A DNA stretch of 64,000 bases, from contig NC_087093.1 in assembly GCF_963855985.1 (NCBI RefSeq), positions 2,177,501-2,241,500 of the forward strand. Direction: 5' to 3'. The notes beneath the pieces were generated by a model, which made no database searches, was not told the origin of the DNA, and was given only the letters and a program-made list of their open reading frames with translations. The position numbers were made by a program, and so were the translations under genes. Below, in pieces: positions 45,670-58,578 of the stretch. This DNA comes from Ostrinia nubilalis. Taxonomy: Eukaryota; Arthropoda; Insecta; Lepidoptera; Crambidae. How positions within the stretch are numbered: the stretch's first letter is position 1; each line of letters starts with the position of its first letter.

Positions 45670-47938
45670 ATGATAATAATATTATGACAGTTTCTTACCG
45701 TGGACTGTGGTATTGAGTACTTTATTTATAACTTTAATGCTCATAGAGTACAGAAGGTGAACTTAATGCCTTATGGAAATTTTTTCCAGTTAATTTTAGG
45801 GCCAAACTTCCTGTAAATTGCAACAAAAGTACTGTAAAATGCCGTAACGTGGGAAATATAATGTATCAATAATATCATCCCGTCTAGCGTGGTCATTGTA
45901 AGCCAAATCCTCTCCATTAAAAGGTCGGTCTGTTGCAATGGCGAGCATTAACACAGAACATGGCTTTAAAAGAAGTAACCAAAATCGACTCAAATCTTGA
46001 AAATTTAATTGTTTTCTTACCGTGAAATCCCAGAGCAATTTAGAACATTGTTTATCTCATGAGCTTACCGTTCTACTGTCACTACGTCCATTGTTGCAAA
46101 CTACGCCTGAACTGAGCATGTATAGGATACTGAATTGTAATTAATTGTCAATTAGCTCTGACCTTTACTTGAACTTAGAATTAGAAGGGATGAGCGCAAG
46201 GGCAGGTTTTGTAGGGTAGGTTTACGGGTTAAGGGCGAAGGAGGTGGATGGCGTGAAGATTAGTGGGTTAAGAAAGATTACGTTGCCAAGATGTATAATG
46301 TTATGTTGCGAAATATTGCAGTATTAATACAATGTTATACGAGTATAATGTGAGATGTGCCTGTGATTGCCCTACCTTTGAACAAATGAGCTACATAAAA
46401 TACTTGGGTGTGTAATATATTTAAGTATGACATAATTAACTTGATCGCTAATACCCAGCATTAACATAGATGACATGTACTGAGTCATAACTTCAGTAGA
46501 ACTCAGTGATAAGTGAGTCAGTAGTTTGAGTGTAAAAAACAAGTTATTACTAGAAAATATGAGTTTTACATACTTTCAAGAACTTATAAGCTGAAAAGAA
46601 CTTTACTAAGAGTAGTATAGATAACTAATTCTATTAACCACTTCCAAAACAAAACAGCAACCGTTCGATGACGTCGCATTGAGTATGCTTTATGCATACT
46701 AAATAAAAAATGAAGCTGAAAGACGGAATGGGTAAAGAAAAAAGACTCCATAAGAACAACGCTAGAACAAAAATACGCTAATGTAACGAGTATTAACATG
46801 AATAATAAAAAAGCAAGGTTCAGTATCATAAAGTGATGTTATAGAAGTAATGGGAGGAAAAACGTCCCGAGGGGCCAGAGGGTTCGTAGGAAGTTAACAA
46901 TATAGTTAAATATTTACCTGGAAGTGATGGGTCCAGTTTTGAATGTGATTTCAGATGCTGAAACTTACTGAAAATAAACAGTGGGTCGAAATTGAAACTT
47001 TGTCGAAAGTTTACTTGGAAGATAGTTGTTTCAATATTCTTTGGTAAGTATTCAGTTTAAAGAATTGACAAGTACTATCAAGTGAGAATTGTTTTAATAA
47101 ATATTTGTGCCTGTGGTGTTCATTCATGCGCATTTAGAAAAAAAATATGCTTTTAAAAAAGGATTATAAAAATAATTTAAACGTGTATTTTTATGTTTAT
47201 TTACCTAACCTGCTAAACAACTTTATAACTTCCCTTTTAATACATTTTTGGAGTTTCTTTTACACATTAGTCAATTAACAACGTCATTTTTATCTAAACA
47301 AAAAACGAAACCTTATCTGCACTGAAAATATGAAAGAAAAATCAACTCCAAAATACCCAGAACCTATTCCAGCGTCACTAACTCCCAGACCTATAGAATC
47401 TGCTCTCAGGAGTATGGGCAAATTCAATCTGAAGGCTCCACTCCCAAATCACCTGAACACTCTGCGGCGTATCTGGTTCGCTCCAAATCTAATTTGGATA
47501 CATTTTCTTTCATTTCAAAAGTTACATCGTATGCCTTTAATGCCGGTGAAGAGACATGATCGATGCGTAGGGCAGGGACTCGTAATTTTGCCCGAATGCC
47601 TATATGGCAAACTGATACCTACGCTACAGTGCTTAGGTATGTACCTAGTTTTTTAGTAAAATATGTAGAGATGCCCAAGAAGATGTATTTCGAAGGTATT
47701 CCGAGGAGACTTAAGACGATCCTTTTTGACTAATACAAAGTTTTGAGTCAACAAAGTTATAATAATGATAACCTCAGCTGGTGTTTTATCGTAACTTTGT
47801 AGAAAATATTACTTCAAAATTAAATGGCACATAAGTGAATCTGCATAAAAACTAAACTTGTGATGTAGGAAAACTATCTGAATATTATCGTTGACTTCAC
47901 AAAATGTATTCTGATAAAACAAAAACTTTTAAACTAAA
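45670..47938. other. No recognisable feature
   Basis: The 108-codon frame at 47330-47656 is proline-rich at its start but has no domain or splice support. Confidence 0.35.
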
Positions 47939-47941
47939 AAA

Positions 47942-48020
47942 CAGGACCGGTCTTTGTGGAAATCCTTGGGGGAGGCCTTTGTCCAGCAGTGGACGTCTTT
48001 GAGCTGAAATGAACGAACGA
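47942..48020 (+). mobile_element. RTE-type LINE 3' end
   Basis: GTGGAAATCCTTGGGGGAGG then CCTTTGTCCAGCAGTGGACG, with a GAACGAACGAAAG tail like the copy at 43356. Confidence 0.75.
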
Positions 48021-48345
48021 AAGAAAACAAAAACGCATCATGGTGACAGTTTTGTTTTTATTCTCTGGATAGTTCATTGACTTAAGCATATCCACTGTAA
48101 ATTGAGACGTATAGATCTTTTCTTCGGGCAAAAATTGGCTGTTATACTAGCCTCTCATATTGCTGCTATACATCTTGCTTTGTCCCATTCCGTGTGGAGA
48201 GACGGCACGACACTCGCATACTGATGCGTTACTTTTAAAATAAATTTATTACTACAGCCCTGGATAGTGCGGTTTTGTCAAATAAAGCATCGTCGATAAA
48301 CAGAGTGTGAATGTTTTAGAACTCAAACATCTAGTTTATTTTTTC

Positions 48346-48420
48346 AATAAATAATAATAATAATATAATCTTTATTTAAGCAAGACAGATTTACAAAAAA
48401 ACGGATTGACAGTCTTAAGC
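48346..48420 (-). mobile_element. LINE/SINE 3' end (AAT-repeat tail)
   Basis: AATAATAATAATAATATAAT then CTTTATTTAAGCAAGACAGA looks like the reverse of a Jockey/CR1-type 3' end. Only the end is recognisable. Confidence 0.4.
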
Positions 48421-48424
48421 TAAT

Positions 48425-49855
48425 TACATGCTATGGTGGATTGTGAAGAAGTGTTGGTAGCGGTTCTCGCACTAGGTATGCACATGTATCGCGAGAAACC
48501 AAGTAACATTCTGCCAAGCAATTTTTATGCGGGTGGACTGAATTGACGACTGCCTTTGGGTAATTTACTTACATAATACAAATTTACAACAACAAGCAAA
48601 TTATACAAGAGTGGAGATATATTGTATGAGTGTGTGTGTCAAGTAAGTAAAAAGCTTTATTTTGTTATACCTAATGTAAATTTAATCGTATCAGTTACTC
48701 AAGCTATTTCTCTAATTAATTACACGAACGTGATTAATTTGTAACATTAGTTTAAGTTCAAACAAAATCGCATTTCTAAACATAGCACTAGCATTAAATT
48801 TAAGTGCCATTCCATTTTACGTTGAAACCGTCTGAGAGTTAGTATAAAAGTTCAGTGTAAAATCTATCGAGCCATCGACATTTACTATCGACAGCACTAC
48901 CCAACGGTCGGCGAATAAGAAGTAATGAGTTTTCTTTGCATCGCGAACCTGACTTCTAGCCGCGATCACTAAACAACTTTTTTTTATTTTGTCTCGATTC
49001 TCTTCATCAAGGTTCAGGCGACAGTTAACCGAACTTAACACTGTGGTATCTTATTTAATTGGAATAGGTGTTAGTTTGCAACAAAAATGTATAATCTGAT
49101 GTGCTGTTGGCTGAATATTAACCAGCCTTAGAGTTGTTTGTTCCGCCACTGCTCAACTGATTAGAAAATCCAAAAATAAAATATTTTACCTTTTGATGCC
49201 ACCGGAACTATTCCCTCCTCTCGTTCACACCCCTGCAACTTCTGTGTAGCCAGGATCTACAGCTTGACCGCCAATAAAAACTAAACCAGTGAAGGTCAAG
49301 TTTGTCCTGGGAGAAAGTTAACTGTCATTGGAAATTACCAGAAGAACATAGGATTTCGAAGTTCCTTTTGATGCTACTATGCAAAATTACAAGCCATTTT
49401 GATCAGACTTGACGTGAAAGATTACAGAAGAAATATTTTGCGACTGTAATATTTTCTTTGAAATGAATTTATAATCCCATTGACGTTATCCTGAAATATG
49501 GTGGAATTGAAGGTTTGAAAGCTTTTGAGTTTGTCCTTCAATATTTGACTTTACTTATGTTTAAATTTATTTAGCTGGTTGTTTTTCTTTTGGAAGTGGG
49601 TCATTCGGTGTCCTCGTGCAATTTAATATGATTCTGAAGACGGAGTTTACAAAACTTATTAATGTTTTCGCAAAGTTATTTTTGCAAGTTCAAATCAAAC
49701 AACTTAAAAAGTGGCAAGGGAACGTCCCTACTACCTACCGAAATTTGCTACATAAGATTTAACTTTCACTAGAAAGAAAAAGCTGTGAACTATGACAAAA
49801 ATCGTGTTTGAAATATTTGTAGTTTCTAATGAAAAATTAAAATGTCAATAAAATC
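48425..49855. other. No recognisable feature
   Basis: Nothing assignable. Confidence 0.35.
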
Positions 49856-49861
49856 TATGTG

Positions 49862-49938
49862 ATGGCCGTTGTGGAAACCATTGGGGGAGGCCTATGTTCA
49901 CCAGTGGACATCCTATGGCTGAAAATGATGATGATGAA
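49862..49938 (+). mobile_element. RTE-type LINE 3' end
   Basis: GTGGAAACCATTGGGGGAGG then CCTATGTTCACCAGTGGACA, ending ATGATGATGATGA. Confidence 0.7.
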
Positions 49939-49939
49939 A

Positions 49940-52865
49940 CTATGTGACTCCCCAACCCGTTTGGCTAGCGTGGGGAGTATTGGCAAAATCTTCCATTTGC
50001 CTCTGAAAAAGAGGGTCGTGCTCCTTCCTGCAGTGGAGACTAAATGATCTGAAGATAATGAGGATGTGAAAATGCCTTCATTACTTTAAAACAAATTTGT
50101 GTGGGCTTGTAAAGTTAATTTAATCCCATAATCAGCCATTCAAATATAAGTCTAAAGGCACATAAAATAAAGTCTTAAAATAAAATTCTGTTAGTCAAAC
50201 AAAAACCATGAACAATTCGCCACTGCAGCGGCGACACGCCATTTGTTAAATATTTGTATGCGGGCGGGCACTTCGCGCTCACTTTTCTTACTTGCCGTGA
50301 CGAGCTCGCTTCAGACGGCTGCGAGCTACTGAGCTACACATGCGGCCAAATATAGGGCGTAATTGAAATAGCGACTCCTATGTTAGTGTAGTTGGGAAGC
50401 TAAAATCACCCTTGCTTTCTTGAACAGTTTCACCGGTATTTTTTACATTTTAGCGTACTGGATTCCATAGAAAGTTTTTAGATCTAAGTATGAATAAGTT
50501 TGAAATAATTATTTTAGAAGTAAATAATGATTAAGACGTAGGTAAATTTTAAAGTGATAAAAAGGAGAACTTATACCAATATTTATAAATAGCTAAGAAA
50601 GAAATAATATTTTTCGTTAATGTCAATACAATTTGGGAGTGAAAATTTCAAATGGTGTGCACTCAAGAGCGAACTCTCTTGTCCGTAGCGTGTCACTATG
50701 AATTAGTTCGGCGGCACATTGGCGTGTACAGTCCACGGCACATCTGGCTATATTTCTGTTGTAAAATAGCACGTACAACTACCACAGGAGACGCCACAAT
50801 GTAGACTGTACCGCTCGTTGCTCAGCTCAGCTTGCTCCGCTCGAATTAAGTTTCGCTCGTGCGGCGCTCGCTCGTGACGCGCTGATTGAAAGGCATCTGT
50901 GTACGTGCGCTCTTATCTATTGTTGTTCGACAGCTCTTGGGAGGAAATGTGTCGCAATGACAAACGATTTGTATGTGCTGAAGCTAGAGCGATGTCAAGT
51001 ACTACTACAGGAGGAACATTTTACGTGCCTACAAAATTAAAATAAATATATTTACCCCCTTGTTAATTAAAAAGTTACGCGTTTGTTGTATACTATTTTA
51101 AAATGACATTCCCTCACTAATTGTCATTTTAAAGTAATGTTCACATTGTGTAATTTTTATTAGAAAAGGGGATAATCTTTTTAAGGCTGATTTTCCAACC
51201 GTCGAATATCATACAGTTAACAAAAGGCGACAATGGTAGGACGCGATGACGTATCAAATTTTAGTTCACGTATCAATGGAATAAAATCGAAATAAATTTT
51301 ATCAATGAAAACCGAGAACAATATAATAAAGTCAGCGACCTTCCTTCCCTTTGCGAAACTTAATATCGTCTGCGAACACCGCCAGTGCACATATTTAAAA
51401 CGATAGGATAACTCGTAAACCCGGTTCAACATAACTACTAGTGATTCAGTACAGAGATCCATATAAATAACAATGTCCATAGTATGTGATATATCGTTTA
51501 TGAGCAACTTAAGTGCGCTATTGTCGTTTTCGTATCACCCGTTCCGTAGTTTATTGCTGGGTCCATAAAAATGCAGCGAACGGCGCACGGTTCGGCGAGC
51601 GATGCGGTGGGTCTGCATCTTCATCTTCATCTTCGTATTTGGGTAAGATGTGGCTTGCTATTCAAGGTAGGTATACACTGTGGCATCTTACGTCGTTGGG
51701 ATAAGTGCGATTTTGTAAAAAAATAAATTTAAAAGAAATCTGGTGAGTAGTTACAAATTCAGCGGTAAATACCTTTTGTTCAATGGTAGGTAGGTATATA
51801 ATTTGGATTTGATGAAGTTATGAAGTCGGTTAAAAACTTGATCAAATGACACACACTTGACAGAAACAGTTTGTCATGGTTACATAAATTTTATAAGTTA
51901 GGTACCTTTAGGTAACTTTTCAGTATGTCAAATTTTAAATATACGCTCAGTTGAAATTCCATCCTTTTTATTGAAATAATGAGTTTTATCATCATAATAA
52001 AGCTTAATTTCCTTATTTATTTCGGAATCCAGGCATTGGAGAAAACAATGAACACAAAATATCCCGAAAATGAGGGTTAATTTTATGAAATATTTAATAT
52101 AAATACTTCTCAATTTTACGGCGATCTCAATGAGATTTTAAAATTTCGTATTACAGTGGTTTCGATGTGAAATGAAATTTAAAATTTCGCGCTGACCGCG
52201 ATTCTCCCTGAGGCGCCGTGTCAGTTGCCTGCTATCTGCTGTCAGAATTGTTAATGTGGTTCAAATCAATGGATTCAGGAATATCTGATAATATAGGTAA
52301 TACTTATAAATTTTTAATATTTTTCCAAAAAAGGGTTATTACACCCTTTTTATTACCACTTTATTCGTTTAAAAGTGTCTAAAAAGACACTGTTGTTAGT
52401 GAGAGAAATATAACATTTTAATGTATGTACGTTTTAATATGCACAGGATAAGGGTAGCACTCAATTTTTGAATTGCTACACACTATTTATACAAATTATA
52501 ATAAACAATATTGATCTGTCAATAAATTGCCACTGCTAAAGGCAAAAAGCAGTAGAGAAAATTGATGCGGTTTTCTTTCCTTGTTGTATGACTCTACATC
52601 TGACTCTGAACGAACCGTTAGGCCTATGTTACTGCAGTTTGACATTAAATGTGTCTTTAAGACTAAAATCGTCACCAATACTTCCCAGTCCCAGACCTCT
52701 ACATTTACAAGACCGTTAATTTCATTGATCCACTCGCCCATCGGCAGCTCATAATTGAATTCTCAGGAACAAGAGCCGTCACAGAACAGTCCGCAGTCTC
52801 CGACCGCGCGGCGAAGTGCACACTAACTTGCACAAATGTTTGCCGGAGTGTAGGCTATCCTTGAT
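49940..52865. other. No gene; GC-richer patches
   Basis: 50220-50345 and 50640-50960 are GC-richer (GTTTCGCTCGTGCGGCGCTC) without a recognisable frame. 51513-51704 is a 63-codon frame with a TCATCTTCATCTTCATCTTC run and no known motif. Confidence 0.35.
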
Positions 52866-52874
52866 TTGTTAAAA

Positions 52875-53140
52875 TAGGATATAGAATTGCTAAAACCAAG
52901 TGGCAGTGAGTAGGGCACATACTAGTAGCTCGTAGAGACAATGGTTGGCAGAAAAGTTTTCGAGTGGCGACCATGGGCCAGAAGACGTAGCGTGGGCAGG
53001 CCTCCCACTAGGTGGACAGACGAACTTGTGAACGTCGCAGGAAGTATCTGGATGCAAGCAGCGCAGGACTGATTGTTGTGGAAATCTTAAGGGGAGACCT
53101 TTGTCCAGCAGTGGACGTCATTTGGCTGAAACGAAGAGAC
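52875..53140 (+). mobile_element. RTE-type LINE, degenerate 3' copy
   Basis: The same C-terminal coding region as 43356-44038 (AGAATTGCTAAAACCAAGTG, GGTGGACAGACGAACTTGTG, TTTGTCCAGCAGTGGACGTC), but with stops and small indels. Confidence 0.8.
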
Positions 53141-53589
53141 AGTGTCTTGACTTGAACGCTGGTCTCTGGGATTGTTGGTTGGTTGATGAACTAACTACAA
53201 AAAGATAGCTGGCAGTGGCTGGATAAAAAAAAGTTAGAGGTCGTGCTCTTAGGCACTTTTTGGAAAAAGCTTTCATTCAACAACAGTCAGCAATATACTT
53301 CATGATGAAGAGTACGAATTATGGGAACCAACAAAAGATCAATTTCACAAAATTGTAGTAAGAATCATTCTCAAAACTTCCACGATAACCTTATCACGTC
53401 AACCTTTTTTAATATACCGTTTTGCTATTTTTTATCCCATAAAACCTGGCAGCTTGAAAACTCGTTGATTACTGGATTAAAAAGCCGATAACCGTTTTAA
53501 AATCTCCATTATACCATGGCACTCATTAACGAGGAAAGTGTGTCAGTACCTACATAAGTCATGTTTTGGCCAAGGTACCAAATATCCTA

Positions 53590-53900
53590 AAAACCTTCAT
53601 TCAAGTATTGTCTGTCTCCCCGTCCTGGGGGGCTTATAGGGCCCACCGTGTCCTCGTCTTAGGGAGCTTGTAGGGCCCACCGTGCAGGCGGGCAATCGGG
53701 AGGGGCTATGGTAGAAAGGGCTTTGTCCAAAATCCCAGTTTCCCCCCAATTATGGCGAGTGACGGAAACATCGGGGTCTTTTTAATGGGTATGCCTCGTC
53801 CTTCTGATTTGGTGAGCCCACATAGCCTACCTTGTCCTCGCAGGGTAGGTGCGCGATTCAACGCAATTTTTTCCCCGTAAAAAAAAGTATTGCGAGGATT
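53590..53900. repeat. GC-rich repeat relic with internal duplication
   Basis: GGGGCTTATAGGGCCCACCG then TGTCCTCGTC is followed by AGGGAGCTTGTAGGGCCCAC CGTGC-type sequence, about 45 bp on. It may be LINE 3' UTR; class not assigned. Confidence 0.35.
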
Positions 53901-54243
53901 CAATTTTTTTAGTCCTGAAATAATGCCAAATCATGGTGTTCGTAGTCCACAGGTTGAAGTTCATCGAAGTGCAGTGGTCTCACGGTAATCAACCTAAGAT
54001 ACCGCAGCCTGACGATGTTTGCCGATCTGATTATATACGTAGCATTATTGTAAGTAAATACAAGGTATGACAGATTGGATGTAACTTAAGCATTAATCTA
54101 GATCAACATTCTAGATTCAATATCGATTTCGATCCTCAAATAGTTAATAATTATATTTTTGTGTCACTTCTTCTTGAATTACTACTCGTATGTAAACTTA
54201 ATTTTTTGATTGCTATATTATCATTTATTTATGGTATCCTTCC

Positions 54244-55045
54244 GTTTGGCCAAATTACTTTTCGCCAAATTTCACTTCGCAAACAACTTATCGCCAAAGT
54301 ATCATTTCCCAAATGAACTTTTAGCAACTGTACTTTTTGCAACTAATTCATTTGGTCAAATTATCATTTGGCAAAATTTTACTTGGCAAATGTTTATATA
54401 GCAAATGTTTTATTTTGCCAAATATTATATCCCAAATAATTTGTTTGGTCAAATTGACACTTCACATACTTACCCACCGTTACCCACAAATTAAAGCATA
54501 AGGCACATGATCATGGTTTTCACCATGTTAAAACAAAGAGATTGCAGAAAATAGTATGATTGCAAAAAGTAGGTATTGCAGAAAATAGTAGGTTAGGTTA
54601 GGTTAGAACAGTGACCCTTAATGCGCGAAGGCGAGCGAAGCGTGCCGCGGCAGCGGCCGCCGAGCGCTAGAATCACCTCTATTGTTAATTAATCATTAGG
54701 AAATTTCGATAAAAAGAATGAAATAAGAAAATTTATTAAGAACAAATTTTATATTAACTACTCACTAAACAAAATAATAACCACAAGCTAATTTGTATTC
54801 CATTCTATGCAACAATCAAATTATTTTGTAAATAGTTTATCGTGAAATATTTTTGCCAAATGAAACATTTGGCAAAACATACTTTGCCAAACAATAATTT
54901 GCTAAACAATAATATGCCAAAAACGACATTTGCGAATTAAAAGTTTGCAATAAGTTGTTTTGCCAAATGAGAATTTGCCAAATGAAAATTTGCGAAACGT
55001 TGTTTGCGATGTGATAATTTGGGAAACGTTTTTTGGCCAAACATT
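54244..55045. mobile_element. Foldback element with ~15-bp iterated arms
   Basis: The left arm (54244-54462) is about 14 loose copies of a 15-bp unit near TTTGGCAAATNATNA. The right arm (54846-55045) has the complementary unit in inverse order, ending TTTTGGCCAAAC. Outer ends TTTGGCCAAATTA and TTTTTTGGCCAAA mirror each other. The ~380-bp core has a GGTTAGGTTAGGTTAG run (about 54590) and a GC-rich block (GCCGCGGCAGCGGCCGCCGA). Because 15 is a multiple of 3, both arms stay open and encode five-residue repeats, but no real protein is implied. Confidence 0.75.
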
Positions 55046-55049
55046 AGTA

Positions 55050-56850
55050 ATCCTTTATTTATACTTATAAGCATTTATCCTATCACATGCTTGACTTATT
55101 GTGAGTTTTAAGTGCTACGCGGGTCGTAATCTTCAAATTCGTGCAATTAATATAATTATCACTACTTATTAAGTACTCCAACCAAGTATGAAGTTGAAAT
55201 TAAACAGCACCGGCAAAGCCAAAGATATCACTTGATATCGAAAATTTGCTGAATAACTTCTTTTGATGGCATTGCCTGTAATCATACCCGAATTTAATCT
55301 TATAATTAGTTTGGTATCAACCCCCAAAGTTTCGATGTTAACGCCCTTAAAAACTTCTCAATCAGATATTGCAATAAAATAACTCCCAAGTTTACTTCTC
55401 AAGTTTCAACGTAAAACTGTCCTTACAAAACGAAACCGATAGTTCTTGCTTCGGCGAACAAACAGTTGAATTAGGAGTCTGTAGATCTTTATAGATTAAC
55501 TGTTTATTTTACAAAGACGGGTCTCTTAAACCATCTGAAATGATAAGAAATTTTCTCAGCCTAACACTTTTTGTCATCCAAAACAATTTTTTCGTGGAAA
55601 TGTTTCAGTATTTTTCAGCCGGCCCCACAAACTAGATTCTCGCGTTTTGCATAAAGAGAATATCAAAAATCACCACGTTTATTGAACAGAATCGAACTGG
55701 GAACCCGATGAAACGGGAGTAAATTAATAATCGTATTACTTTTTCAGTGGAATGCAAATATTTGATGATTGCGTTGCGGCGAGTGCTGAACGCCGATACT
55801 GGGGCACGCGGACGCGGCAGCTGCTGGATGCGACTGGGAATAAATAAACCAAGCTTTGAATGCAGAATGTGGAAAGATTTTGAAACGTGAAGTTGGTTGA
55901 GTTGTGAGCGAATCATATATCGATTCGCGGGCTGTGAGATCAAACATGTTCGGAATGAAACAAGGCTTGTTAAACAGCCTCAAGCCAGATTTTGAAATGC
56001 AAATTATTTCTGTACTAGATACGATTAAAACGAGAATGGTCAATTCTTCGATGAGATGATTAGGTAGTCTGGAATAACCATTTAAAGTCACAATATTTTA
56101 ATCATAGCCATTATTGTAGGAATTTAAGATAACACAAGACAGTAACTAAGTAACAAGCCGTCACCATAACACATGATTGGGTTATTAGTTTGTTTCAAGC
56201 ATATTAAATTACATAAATTAACATAATAATATACAATATTGATGAAAATAGTCTATCATCCAATAAAATGTATAAGCAAACGAAGACGTCGTATCCAGAA
56301 CTAAATAATTCCTTGCCCTGGTGACGAACGCTGCAAGCGTAATTTGTGTAACATTCATAATCGCTTCCCCTCACTTCCACAAAGCATTCGTATCGTGTTT
56401 TGATTGATTTTTCCGTACTTTCAAACGGTGGGTTTGAATCGGAAAATAGTACGATATTTTCCCATTTTATATTGGAAGTAATGAAATAAAGAAGAAAGAA
56501 AGTAAAGACTTGCAAAGCGAATTGAAAATAGAAGATTTTTAAATTCGCTATGCGAATAGCAAATATCAGACCGAAACGGTATTTCTGATGAAATATACAA
56601 CTCATTGCACAGAAAGTAACTAAGAGGAGGAGTAAATTGATTCTCGAGTAAATACCACGATTCAGCAAAATACCTTACTGTAAGTACTCGCGACCTCAAG
56701 AGCTTGAAGTACGGAATGAAAAATCCAGGAAATTGTTTGATAGGTTATCCTTAGAAGCTTCAAAAAGCTGGCACTTACGTCGAAAGGTGAACTGCGATCT
56801 AAGAAAACCAACAACCAAACTAACCTACGAGGAAATAACTTGGAACTGAA
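55050..56850. other. No recognisable feature
   Basis: The frames at 55632-56931 on minus overlap one another and show no motif. Confidence 0.35.
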
Positions 56851-56991
56851 ACAAAGTGTTAAGAAGAGCCATCTATTGGAGCGCGTGAGAAGCTCCAACC
56901 AAAGATCAATGGCAATACTATCACCGAGCACACCGCATCGATTACGTCACGCGATGTCAAGAAACCACAACAGATGGCGCTGAAGCACACC

Positions 56992-56999
56992 TATATAAA
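56992..56999 (+). promoter_or_regulatory. LTR TATA box
   Basis: TATATAAA inside the 5' LTR, about 90 bp before the AATAAA signal, the usual arrangement for LTR-driven transcription. Confidence 0.6.
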
Positions 57000-57077
57000 C
57001 GATTGCACGGACGCTTAACGTCTCTCATTCTCATTTGAACTTTCAACTGAAATATTGTAAACGCTTTATTGTAACGT

Positions 57078-57083
57078 AATAAA
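57078..57083 (+). terminator. LTR polyadenylation signal
   Basis: AATAAA in the 5' LTR. In the 3' LTR (outside the window) the same signal would end the transcript. Confidence 0.5.
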
Positions 57084-57412
57084 TCCCAGTATATCTTCAA
57101 AGTCGCCTGATTTACCCGTGTTGATCCATACACACAAGAAGATTAGGAGTCGCAGACAATAGCTAGAAATTAGAAGCCTAGGAACACACTCTGAACACGC
57201 AAACATTGGACCTTCAGAGCCGCATCATCCATCATCACATCGAGGGATCAGCAAAGGGTCTGGCCAAATCGTTCCTTTTTTCCCCCATCTTATCCCATTT
57301 CAATTTTACTAAAGCTGTGCTTGTTCCTCTAGGTACCGTGTTGTGCTTCCTCACGAGTCACGTACGCAGTTTACAGGAATTTGGTGAGTACCCACTTTTA
57401 TAAATCGTCAAA

Positions 57413-58578
57413 ATGAGTGTTGAAAACGTAACCGTTCGTTGTAAATCTCCTAATTTGTGCGTAGATTCTGATGATACTATAATTAGAGAATTAAATAAAA
57501 AACGCGGTTCAATCAAGGGTAGACTGACGTTATTCGTAAAATTTGTAAATTCTTTTCATAGCCACTCTCGTCCTAGCGATAAACAATTAACCGAATTAAA
57601 ATTGCGTAGTGAATTAGCCAAATCATTATTTAGTGAATTTAATAGCATTCAAAGCTCCATCGAAATGCTCATGGTGTTAGATAGTGAAACTGCAATTCAG
57701 TTAGAACATCGTGAATCATTTGAAAATATTTATTACGAAACCATGGCAGAAGCAGAAAGTTTAATAAAACGTTTTAGCCTTTCTGATTCATCTAGTGCTA
57801 GTTCTAGGTGTGAAGCTTCGATAAATATTAAGCTTCCTACTATTTCACTACCCTCCTTTGACGGGTCGTTTGAAAATTGGTTAGAGTTCAGGGATACCTA
57901 CCTTTCTATGATTCACAACTCCACCCAGCTTGATGACATTCGTAAATTCCATTATTTGCGTACATCGCTAACTAGTCAGGCAGCTCAAGTTATTAAATCA
58001 ATAGAATGCACATCAGAAAACTACACAATAGCTTGGGATTTGCTCAATGAGAGGTATAATAACGTCAAGTTGCTGGTACATAATCATGTGAAGTCTTTAT
58101 TTACCATTCAAAATCTAAATAAAGAGACTTCATTTCATTTAAGGAAATTAATTGATATAGTTTCAAAGAATTTACGCGCCTTAAAGACACTCGGGGAACC
58201 TATAGAATATTGGGATACACTTATTATTTATATCATTACCTCCAAATTAGACGCAGTAGTTGAGAAAGAGTGGGAGGAACATAAAAATAATTTATTTACG
58301 CAGCATCATAAACGCATTAAGTTAGACGATCTCATTACATTCTTGAAAAATAAGGCAGACACTTTAGAAATGATTAAAGCGCATAATTCTTCATCATTTT
58401 CTAATAGTAAAGTCCCTTTTGATAACAATAAAAAACCTCAACAACAATCGCAACAAAAATCACATATTTTCGCTTCAACAAAAAATAATGTGAATTCCAA
58501 AAGTACCCGCACATGCTCATTATGCAGCGGAAATCATTCGCTTTATTCTTGTACTAAGTTTTTGGATTTAAACGTTAA
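57413..58578 (+). CDS. BEL/Pao gag, N-terminal part, broken by an insertion
   Basis: The structural protein of the particle. It starts at an ATG 280 bp after the LTR and runs 388 codons. Seen: a basic start (RELNKKRGSIKGRLTLF), a coiled-coil region, the conserved LPTISLPSFDGSFENWLEFR (DUF1759-type core), FHYLRTSLTSQAAQVIKSIE, AWDLLNERYNN, LDAVVEKEWEEH, a Gln/Ser/Asn-rich linker, and the first zinc knuckle C-S-L-C-x3-H-x5-C. The frame then enters the element at 58579 and meets a stop at 58586-58588. The other two knuckles lie beyond it at 60732 onward, in the same frame if the insert and one TTAA are discounted. Confidence 0.9.

Larger units (their letters stand above)
56857..57131 (+). repeat. 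BEL/Pao 5' LTR (right limit approximate)
   Basis: Begins TGTTAAGAAGAGCC, and its first 111 bases are identical to 63890-64000. It contains TATATAAA at 56992 and AATAAA at 57078. The end is set near 57131 (CATACACA) because the second LTR is cut by the window; the primer-binding site could not be matched to a tRNA with confidence. Confidence 0.8.

Noticed and set aside
54210..54401. Reading frame with five-residue periodicity resembling pentapeptide-repeat proteins
   Set aside because: The periodicity comes from the 15-bp DNA unit. The opposite arm gives the same kind of repeat on the other strand, and there is no proper start or context, so it is a DNA repeat and not a protein.
54244..55045. 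CRISPR-like array
   Set aside because: Units are ~15 bp, degenerate, without spacers, inverted around a core, and the genome is eukaryotic.
55632..56931. Overlapping minus-strand frames of 89-154 residues as a possible gene
   Set aside because: They overlap in different frames, have no domain, and show no splice pattern that joins them.
57206..57403. 65-residue frame before BEL gag as a separate leader protein
   Set aside because: BEL/Pao elements have an untranslated leader here and the frame shows no motif.
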